A stretch of 64,000 bases of DNA from an uncultured Lachnospiraceae bacterium (GTDB taxonomy: Bacteria; Bacillota; Clostridia; Lachnospirales; Lachnospiraceae), in NCBI GenBank assembly GCA_947623805.1, contig CANQHZ010000003.1, positions 1-64,000 of the forward strand, read 5' to 3'. Below the pieces are notes generated by a model, which was not told the DNA's origin, searched no databases, and saw nothing but the letters and a program-made list of their open reading frames with translations. Both the position numbers and the translations under genes were made by a program. How positions within the stretch are numbered: position 1 is the stretch's first letter; every line of letters starts with the position of its first letter. Below, piece by piece: positions 41,624 through 49,365 of this stretch.

Positions 41624-42970
41624 TTATTTAATTCTCTTTCTGTGTTCCATCAAAAACCTTTCCATAATTCCTGCTATCGTAACCGATTCCTCTTGTGTCA
41701 ATTTAAACACATCACCACCGTATCCATTTACCTGCGACACAAAATCGCTTATTTCATATCTTAGCCCATCCCCTTTGAACGGCGCATATACTTTTTCATT
41801 TTGGGAAATATCTTCATAGCATATCTCAAACTCTGTAGGCTTCCACCAAGGAGCGGCTACGCGTATATAGCCTCTTGTCCCTGATATTATCAACTGCCCT
41901 TCTGATTTTACCTTTAACCCAGTTTTAGACGTACCTGTAGCTTCAGCGTAATCAAAAATCGCCTTAGTATATCCATCCAATCCATTATGAACATTATAAT
42001 AATTAAAAACTATATTCCTATAATTACATCCCAGAATTTTTATGATTGGCAAAACCGTATAGCTTGCCAGTTCAGTAAAGCTTCCACCGTATTCCTTGTC
42101 CATAAACTCTCTTGTATTATCACCCGTAAGCTTAGTAAAGCATGCCTCCACATCCTTTATCTCGCCTATCAGCCCACTTTTTGCCATGTTCACCAGACGC
42201 ATAAAACCAGGCGCATAGGCTGTCTTTATCGCTTCCATAAGGATACAGCCGTTATCCTCTGCAAGTCGAAAAAGCTCCTCTGCTTCTTCCTTACGCAATA
42301 CCATCGGTTTTTCAACAAGAACATTCTTTTTATATTCAAGCGCCTTTTTCGCATATTCATAATGTGTTTCATGCGGCGATGCTATATATACTGCATTTAC
42401 TTTTTTTAAAAAAGCATCATAATCGTCTTCATACATGTCAAGCTCATGTACCTTGGCAAATTCCCTTGCGCTCTCTGAATGCGGATTATATACTCCTTCC
42501 ACATGAATCCCGCTGACATACCGAGCCTCAGCAATAAATCTGCCAGCAATCCTTCCGCTTCCGACAATTCCCATGCGGATTATCTGAAATTCCTCCGCTC
42601 TCTTTAATGTACTCGATACGCCCTTTGTGCGCTCAAGATAAACTACATCACAATATTCCTTGAGATAATCAAATTTTCCCAGCCAGTCAGAGCCGATTAC
42701 AAATGTATCTACGTGGTATTTCTGAATATCTTCTATCTTTTGACCAACATAGTCCTCAATGATTACCTTATCAGCAAAACCGCTTCCCTTTACATGCTCT
42801 ATCCTATCCATGAGCGGCTCTACAACATTTAGTTTGCCTCTGGAAGCATCATAATTCTCAGTAGTAACGCCCACAATCAGATAATCCCCCAGCGCCTTTG
42901 CTCTCTTTAAGATATTATAATGGCCTTCATGAAAAAGATCGAATGTGCCGTATGTAATGACCGTCTTCAT
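41624..42970 (-). CDS. Fusion: TagD-like glycerol-3-phosphate cytidylyltransferase + Gfo/Idh/MocA oxidoreductase
   Basis: N-term MKTVITYGTFDLFHEGHYNILKRAKALGDYLIVGVTTENYDASRGK; from about residue 130 IIRMGIVGSGRIAGRFIAEARYVSGIHVEGVYNPHSESAREFA...EKPMVLRKEEAEELF. Confidence 0.92.
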   Translation of the reverse strand: MKTVITYGTFDLFHEGHYNILKRAKALGDYLIVGVTTENYDASRGKLNVVEPLMDRIEHVKGSGFADKVIIEDYVGQKIEDIQKYHVDTFVIGSDWLGKFDYLKEYCDVVYLERTKGVSSTLKRAEEFQIIRMGIVGSGRIAGRFIAEARYVSGIHVEGVYNPHSESAREFAKVHELDMYEDDYDAFLKKVNAVYIASPHETHYEYAKKALEYKKNVLVEKPMVLRKEEAEELFRLAEDNGCILMEAIKTAYAPGFMRLVNMAKSGLIGEIKDVEACFTKLTGDNTREFMDKEYGGSFTELASYTVLPIIKILGCNYRNIVFNYYNVHNGLDGYTKAIFDYAEATGTSKTGLKVKSEGQLIISGTRGYIRVAAPWWKPTEFEICYEDISQNEKVYAPFKGDGLRYEISDFVSQVNGYGGDVFKLTQEESVTIAGIMERFLMEHRKRIK

Positions 42971-42981
42971 TCCAAATCACC

Positions 42982-44196
42982 TCAAAAATCAATTCCAAGC
43001 GCCCTAAATACGCGTTCAGAATTTCTGTCGTCATGATACTTCTGCATCTCATCACATATGGAATGTCTTTTTTCCACTCCAGGATCTTTACCTGATGCCA
43101 CATCTGATATGAATCCAAAAAACTCATCAAAGTTATATATTTCTTTTCCTGGCAGATGCGGTTTCACATCCTGCCAGAAAAATCCGCGCTCCTTTTCATA
43201 AGTTTCCATATCATCAAGCGTAAACGCCACGGGGCGGTCTAATACCAAATAGTCAACCGCTACAGAAGAATAATCGCTAATCAAGGCATCCGCATATCCA
43301 AGTATCCGGTTTATCTGAATATCTTTTTCAATCAGAGCGCTATTCTCTATCAGGCATACATTGGAATACCCCAACATTTTGCTTATCATTGCGCGGCTTT
43401 GAAATGGATGCAACTTTATGACAAGGACATTGCCGGTTTTTGCCAGCAAATCATTTATACTTCTCATCTGCTCCGCGGATTCTACAATCGGAAGACCGAT
43501 ATCCCCTTTCGGTCTTGTATGGTTATGCCTTTCCATGCCTGCTGTATCTGTATTCCTAAATGTAGGAAGCCAAAAAATATACCCGTCCGCGTCAGGCACA
43601 CCAAGCTGTGCCTTCCAGTCCAAAACAGGGTGGAAAATCTGATCTGCCTTGGGATATCCTGTGACCAGCATTTGATCCTTTCTCAGTCCAAAAACTCTCG
43701 CATATGTACGCGCATATTCTTCACCCGTCACTGTCATATACTCATAATGGTCTTCATTTCTTGCGGATCCAAGCCTTGCCTTAAATCCACAGCCATGCCA
43801 GAGCATGACCCGTATCTGGTCTTTCCGTGAGCCAAGCGCAAATCCATATGTGTCTGTCATAAACAGATATTTTGCAAGGCACAGATACCGAAAAAAACAA
43901 TCTCTTTTTGATTTATCCTGCGAATCAGCATCTTCATATGAGATAAACGTTACATTTTCATATGGCTTATATTTGCCGTTCCATTCACACGGATCTTTTA
44001 CAATCCACACAAGCTCATATTTTCGGTTTATCCCAATCCGCAGGGCATATTCAAACAGTGCCCTTGCATTATCGCCAAAATCCATCCCCTTGATGTAATT
44101 TTCAGGCATAGGACCACTGCGAAATATCATAATGTCTTCGAGCGTTGTATCCTTATATTTTAATCTGTATTCATTCTCATACCTGTAGTCAGACAT
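42982..44196 (-). CDS. CDP-glycerol glycerophosphotransferase family (TagB/TagF-like)
   Basis: RVMLWHGCGFKARLG, YPKADQIF, WLPTFRN, ALISDYSSVAVDYLVLDRPVAFTLDD. Confidence 0.9.
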   Translation of the reverse strand: MSDYRYENEYRLKYKDTTLEDIMIFRSGPMPENYIKGMDFGDNARALFEYALRIGINRKYELVWIVKDPCEWNGKYKPYENVTFISYEDADSQDKSKRDCFFRYLCLAKYLFMTDTYGFALGSRKDQIRVMLWHGCGFKARLGSARNEDHYEYMTVTGEEYARTYARVFGLRKDQMLVTGYPKADQIFHPVLDWKAQLGVPDADGYIFWLPTFRNTDTAGMERHNHTRPKGDIGLPIVESAEQMRSINDLLAKTGNVLVIKLHPFQSRAMISKMLGYSNVCLIENSALIEKDIQINRILGYADALISDYSSVAVDYLVLDRPVAFTLDDMETYEKERGFFWQDVKPHLPGKEIYNFDEFFGFISDVASGKDPGVEKRHSICDEMQKYHDDRNSERVFRALGIDF

Positions 44197-44198
44197 GA

Positions 44199-45374
44199 CT
44201 ATTCTTCTCCTTCAAGCAGTCCCATTGCTTCCGCATATCGCCAAAAAATCTCCTCCTGCCTAAACCAGAAGATTTTTATGCCTGGAACTTTTCTCTCAAT
44301 CAGTTTTGCCTTTGCCATTTCTGCAATATCATGGTTTTTTGATGTTATCACAATACTATCGCAATCTGGCTCGACAAATGAATCCTCTATATCAATATAT
44401 CCTGCAAACAACAGTCTTTTATTGTTCTTAATCTGCTGCTCATATGTACAGCCCAAATCTCCCCGACCGCATAAAGCAATGCGTTTTCCAAGTCCAGGTG
44501 TCTCCATCCATACAGGATCTATCCACATCAGATTCCTGAACGAAAATCCCATCTGGGTATTGATACCTTTTATCAAAAACTGCACAATATAAAGCTCCGC
44601 CTGTTTTCTCATACTGTCTGTAAAATTAGGATGCTGATATAGGCTTTTAAAGTATGTATATACCCTGTGGTAATTCAACAGATAATCTGAATCCTCTGAA
44701 TGGAACATTGACGCCTGATTAATTCGATAATGGTAGTATGCCTCATCCAAAATAACCGCCCGACGGCATTCCAACAGAAACGTCACCGTAGTAACCTTAT
44801 CTTCGGATACCCTGATTCCTTCTGGAATATTCGGCATAATCTCCTGCAGCATGGATGTTCTAAAAATTTTCGTACATAATGAGCCGCTCATTCCCTTATC
44901 ATGTTTTTGCAGATATAAAATTGAATGATTACGCAGATAGTTCATTCCTATGGTTTCATATACGCCCGGTTCTACGGCGTCCTTAGATACATTGGAAAAA
45001 TTCCCTTCCTGCCAATAATTAGACGACACCATATCGGCGTCGTTACTCTCCGCTACGCTATAAAGCCTTTCATACATATCAACCTCAATCCAGTCGTCGC
45101 TGTCCACAAAGCCCACATACTTGCTTTCGGCGATTTTCACTCCAAGCTTACGTACGCTGACAAGACCGCCGTTTTCCTTATGCACGACCTTTATCCTGCT
45201 GTCCTTTTTGGCATATTCATCCAATATCTGGTACGATTTATCCGTCGAGCCATCATCAACACAGATAATCTCTATCTCTCTTAATGTCTGTCCTGTAATA
45301 CTGTCCAAGCATTTCCGCAAATATCCTTCAGTATTGTAAATGGGAACAATCACCGTTAATAATGAACCGCTCAT
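44199..45374 (-). CDS. Glycosyltransferase family 2 with C-terminal Rossmann-like module
   Basis: LLTVIVPIYNTEGYLRKCLDSITGQTLREIEIICVDDGSTD, VDSDDWIE; C-terminal GKRIALCGRGDLGCTYEQQI. Confidence 0.9.
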   Translation of the reverse strand: MSGSLLTVIVPIYNTEGYLRKCLDSITGQTLREIEIICVDDGSTDKSYQILDEYAKKDSRIKVVHKENGGLVSVRKLGVKIAESKYVGFVDSDDWIEVDMYERLYSVAESNDADMVSSNYWQEGNFSNVSKDAVEPGVYETIGMNYLRNHSILYLQKHDKGMSGSLCTKIFRTSMLQEIMPNIPEGIRVSEDKVTTVTFLLECRRAVILDEAYYHYRINQASMFHSEDSDYLLNYHRVYTYFKSLYQHPNFTDSMRKQAELYIVQFLIKGINTQMGFSFRNLMWIDPVWMETPGLGKRIALCGRGDLGCTYEQQIKNNKRLLFAGYIDIEDSFVEPDCDSIVITSKNHDIAEMAKAKLIERKVPGIKIFWFRQEEIFWRYAEAMGLLEGEE

Positions 45375-46528
45375 CTCCTCACCTCCGCATAGACGCAAAA
45401 ACATCTTTCGATAAACCTCTTAAATCCGTCTATGTCCCAATTCCGCACGACATTGCGAGGTATTCTGTGCATATCTCCTGTTCCAGCAAGACCGCCACTA
45501 ACAGTAGCGGCTTTCTTTATTCCCAGCTTCTTCAAAATCTCAATCGTTTTTGCATTATAATCTCCCAAAGGATAAGAAAATGCTTCTATTTCTTTTCCCA
45601 CTATCTTTTTCAGTGCGCTGATTGATTTCTCTATTTCCCACCTCTGTTCTTCTTCCGACAATGCAGGCAGAGAAAGGTGCGAAACTGTATGTGCGCCAAT
45701 ATCTACAAGTGTATGTTCCGCAAATATTTCCAATTGTTTGACAGACATCGCCCTTGCACATCCGTCTTTCGGAAATCTTGACAGGAATGTCTCAATCTGT
45801 GCAGCGTTCATTTTGCAGAGCTTTGCATGGCTTTCCTCTATGCACTCTCTGTCTTCATTTTTCATTCCCAAATAAAGCCTGTCCCACCAAAAAACATTTC
45901 CCAGCGTTCCAGTGCTGACAAAAAATGTGGCAGGAACATTATATCTTTCGAGAATGGGCAGGGCTTTTTCCATATTATCCAAATATCCGTCGTCGAAAGT
46001 AATTACAAATGCAGGATCTGACACCTTGCTAAAATCATCCCTAAAACGTATAATAGGGTATTTTTCCGAAATCCATTTTATCTGTTCTTCAAAATGTGCT
46101 GTGCTTACGCACAACCGCCAGTAATCATTTTCTATGTCATCCACTCTATGGTACAACAATACAATCACATTCTGATTGCTGGGATAATGGCAGTCAAAAC
46201 GCGCCATGCGCTCTATTATTTCCAGCAAGCTGCCGTCGATAATGAAAAAATCGTTAATCCCTTTCATTTTCAACGATCTGATAACTTCATCAGTATACTT
46301 CTTTCCTACCGCTGCTATAACGCCATCACTGCTTTCAAGTTCAATTTCATCAAAAGAATACACTTTTATTCCTAACACCGAATCAACACATAGTTCCTTC
46401 GATGTTACAATAAAACCATCTATGGCAATCCCCTGCTCTGATAAGTACACGCATGTTTCTCTCCCAAAGCGGCCCGCGCCATAAATGTATATCTTTTTAT
46501 GTAATCTGCAATATTCGATGATTTCCAT
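45371..46528 (-). CDS. Fusion: N-terminal 'YGAG' module + polysaccharide deacetylase
   Basis: KKIYIYGAGRFGRETCVYLSEQGIAIDGFIV...; VIVLLYHRVDD, FVITFDDGYLDNMEKALPILERYNVPATFFVSTG, DIGAHTVSHLSL. Confidence 0.9.
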   Translation of the reverse strand: MEIIEYCRLHKKIYIYGAGRFGRETCVYLSEQGIAIDGFIVTSKELCVDSVLGIKVYSFDEIELESSDGVIAAVGKKYTDEVIRSLKMKGINDFFIIDGSLLEIIERMARFDCHYPSNQNVIVLLYHRVDDIENDYWRLCVSTAHFEEQIKWISEKYPIIRFRDDFSKVSDPAFVITFDDGYLDNMEKALPILERYNVPATFFVSTGTLGNVFWWDRLYLGMKNEDRECIEESHAKLCKMNAAQIETFLSRFPKDGCARAMSVKQLEIFAEHTLVDIGAHTVSHLSLPALSEEEQRWEIEKSISALKKIVGKEIEAFSYPLGDYNAKTIEILKKLGIKKAATVSGGLAGTGDMHRIPRNVVRNWDIDGFKRFIERCFCVYAEVRR

Positions 46529-46552
46529 TTCTTCATACCTTAAAATGACATA

Positions 46553-47986
46553 CTATATCGGGTTTTGTATTATTTCAAGCACTCGTTCTGCTACCTTATC
46601 AGATGCCGTACCGTTATCAAAATTTCCCATTTTATCCATAAATTCATTTAACTCTTTTTGATATCTTTCATTATCAAAAGCCAAAATACTATCTAATAAC
46701 TGTTCATTTGTGGATGCCTTTATATAAGGTAGTTTCTCCATAGGAATATAAAAATCCCTGTCCGATTTATATTCCTCAATATCCTTCTGATAGAGGAAAA
46801 TCGGTCTTTTCGTAAACGAAAAATCATACATGCAGCCTGAGTAATCAGTGATAAGTACATCCGCCGCCATCAACAGCTCTTCAAAATCATCATAGTCATC
46901 CACTGCAATGTATTCCTGTCCCTTATGAAATTTATACTGCACATTCCTAATGTCAGGATGCTTACTCACACCGCATACAAACGTTTTATTAAATCTTCGT
47001 TTTAAAGCTTCCGCCACATTTAAAATGTCCAAATCATAACAATCTACTGAGAAATCCCGCCTAAATGTTGGTGCATAGAGAACTAAGCCGTATTTTTCAT
47101 CAATACCATAATACCTGTAAACCTTATTCTTCACATTCTTGTCTGACCAGAAAATATCCTGTCTTGGAAGCCCCGCCTGCATAATCTCGCCTGAATACCA
47201 GAAAGACTTCCTGTATAAATCTGTATAAAATCTGCTTCCTGACAAAAATAAATCTGCCATTTCAGAATCATGCTTAGCATTTTCTACATATGTATCTGTT
47301 AAAGAATCCACCGCATCCTTTTCGACCTTTTTAATCGGCGCCGCGCCGTGCCATGTCTGGATATAATACTGCCCCGCCCTTTTTCTGATATCTGCCGTTT
47401 TGCGCGTATTGTCAATCCAAATATGCGCTGTTGCAAGCTCCAAATAATATTCAAGAGTTCCCATTTGGACTGTGCGTATGCCTTTGGGAAAATTCAGATT
47501 TTTTTCCGATACTGCCCAGACCAGATCCAGCTTCTCCACAACCTTATTCCGTAATTTCTCGGCTATATATTTAGGATTTCCACCATATCCCATGCCTTTC
47601 ATATGCATGAACAAAACCTTATTATTCTGTATTGGTCGCTTATAGAGCAGACTGTAAAAATCATCCAGTAATTTTTTTTCGTCCACAAACTCAAAGTTAA
47701 TGTATCCCTTTTCTTCCAGTGTCCGCCTTATCGCAGGATGCGTAACAGGCTGCGTTGCCACTAGGATTAAGCTATCTTCTTCCAAACAATCCGCCATGGT
47801 AACTCCCCGAACTTCTAATCCATACTTATGTGCCGAATTACCCTGCAAATCAGAAACCATAAAATATCTGATTTTCTTCTCCAAACCATAGGATTTTAAA
47901 TACAAGTATAGAATATTTGAAAGTGTCCCAGCACCATAAATAACTATTTGGATGGCGTTATTGCATAGCCTATATATTCTTTCCAT
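46553..47986 (-). CDS. CDP-glycerol glycerophosphotransferase family with N-terminal 'YGAG' module
   Basis: IQIVIYGAGTLSNILYLYLKS...; YIQTWHGAAPIKKVEKDAVD, GLPRQDIFW, VLYAPTFRRDF, ADVLITDYSGCMYDFSFTKRPIFLY. Confidence 0.9.
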   Translation of the reverse strand: MERIYRLCNNAIQIVIYGAGTLSNILYLYLKSYGLEKKIRYFMVSDLQGNSAHKYGLEVRGVTMADCLEEDSLILVATQPVTHPAIRRTLEEKGYINFEFVDEKKLLDDFYSLLYKRPIQNNKVLFMHMKGMGYGGNPKYIAEKLRNKVVEKLDLVWAVSEKNLNFPKGIRTVQMGTLEYYLELATAHIWIDNTRKTADIRKRAGQYYIQTWHGAAPIKKVEKDAVDSLTDTYVENAKHDSEMADLFLSGSRFYTDLYRKSFWYSGEIMQAGLPRQDIFWSDKNVKNKVYRYYGIDEKYGLVLYAPTFRRDFSVDCYDLDILNVAEALKRRFNKTFVCGVSKHPDIRNVQYKFHKGQEYIAVDDYDDFEELLMAADVLITDYSGCMYDFSFTKRPIFLYQKDIEEYKSDRDFYIPMEKLPYIKASTNEQLLDSILAFDNERYQKELNEFMDKMGNFDNGTASDKVAERVLEIIQNPI

Positions 47987-48064
47987 ATCTTAATCTACCA
48001 TTTCACCATAATGCCGCTGCCATGTATCATTGCAACCATTTCTAACCGCATACCTATTACAATA

Positions 48065-48775
48065 TTATAATTTCATATGTATCTTTTTTGCCAAAATCAA
48101 ATCATCCACACAATCTACCTCTGCCCATTGATATGTGCATATATCTTGATAGTACAACTCGAAATCTTCGTTAAATATCATTTGAACAAGCGCATTCTCA
48201 TACCATTGGTCATACATGCCATCATCTACCATAACTTCCACACAATGTTTCATTTTCGTAGCAGAACTTTTATCTAAACGTGTAATTCCAGTATATTCCG
48301 CATAATATTTATCTAAGTCCTTACTCATTACAAGAATCTTATCATCATTTACCTGAACATTATAATCTCCTTGTTTTTTTATGCTGCTATCTATTAAAAC
48401 CTCTGGTCTAGTTATCTTTGTACACAGAATCTCCCGTACCACTTTTTCTTCAATAACAATGTCTCCATTGATTATCGTTACATTATTATTTTTTAAATAA
48501 TCTCTGGCAAACCATAACGATGCAATAGAATTTGTTACTTCGTAAAATGGATTATTTACAAAAATGACATCCGTTATTTCTTTTTTTATTTTTTCCTTCA
48601 TAAAGCCAACCACAGCTATTATCTCCGCCTGTGAATCATATTTTCGAATCATTGTCACCATACGTTTCAGCACGGTTGTATCTTTATCTAACTTATATAA
48701 TGATTTTGGATATTTTAGCGTCAATGGTTTCAATCTTGAACCTCTGCCAGCTATCAATAAAATGTATGTCATATG
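48065..48775 (-). CDS. Nucleotidyltransferase (sugar/choline-phosphate cytidylyltransferase-like)
   Basis: MTYILLIAGRGSRLKPLTLKYPKSLYKL...VTIINGDIVIEEKVV. Confidence 0.8.
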   Translation of the reverse strand, partial: HMTYILLIAGRGSRLKPLTLKYPKSLYKLDKDTTVLKRMVTMIRKYDSQAEIIAVVGFMKEKIKKEITDVIFVNNPFYEVTNSIASLWFARDYLKNNNVTIINGDIVIEEKVVREILCTKITRPEVLIDSSIKKQGDYNVQVNDDKILVMSKDLDKYYAEYTGITRLDKSSATKMKHCVEVMVDDGMYDQWYENALVQMIFNEDFELYYQDICTYQWAEVDCVDDLILAKKIHMKL

Positions 48776-48782
48776 CAATCTC

Positions 48783-49334
48783 CTACCACAACAATGCACC
48801 TAAGCGAATAATATACTCTTTAGGTGGAAAACTTATTTTTATTTTGTACAATTCCGCACTCTTTACCACATTGATACCCAATGCTTCTAACGGACTCCTT
48901 GCCAAATATGGATTGGCACATTTATCAGGTGAGCATCCGTTTTTACATAATTTGCAAGAGCCTCCTATAAATGATAATGCCGTAGAATTATTGTTTTCCC
49001 ATAACCACTTTTCGCACTCCAACAACGCCCGGTGCAATTCAACCGATGAGCTTTCTCTCACTTCGTTGTAATTATTGTATTTATAATATTTTTTAATATA
49101 TAAAAATGCCATATTATCAAATTCTTCCAGCATTCTTTTGTAATCAATTTGAGGAATTTTAGGAGGACATTTCCAACTGTGATTATATTTCCCACAATAA
49201 AAGCAATTCATTTTGATCCGTTCTTCAAATACTATCTGGGATGCATCCACCATAATTCCATTAATTTCATACCCTTTTCCCTGACAGAAAAGAATCATTT
49301 TTCCTAATATATCCTCATTTTTCTCATCAGACAT
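48783..49334 (-). CDS. DUF2284-like metal-binding protein
   Basis: 183 aa; MNCFYCGKYNHSWKCPPKIP...SFIGGSCKLCKNGCSPDKCANPYLARSPLEALGINV. Confidence 0.8.
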   Translation of the reverse strand: MSDEKNEDILGKMILFCQGKGYEINGIMVDASQIVFEERIKMNCFYCGKYNHSWKCPPKIPQIDYKRMLEEFDNMAFLYIKKYYKYNNYNEVRESSSVELHRALLECEKWLWENNNSTALSFIGGSCKLCKNGCSPDKCANPYLARSPLEALGINVVKSAELYKIKISFPPKEYIIRLGALLW

Positions 49335-49365
49335 TTCATATACAATCTCCTTTTTACATACATCA

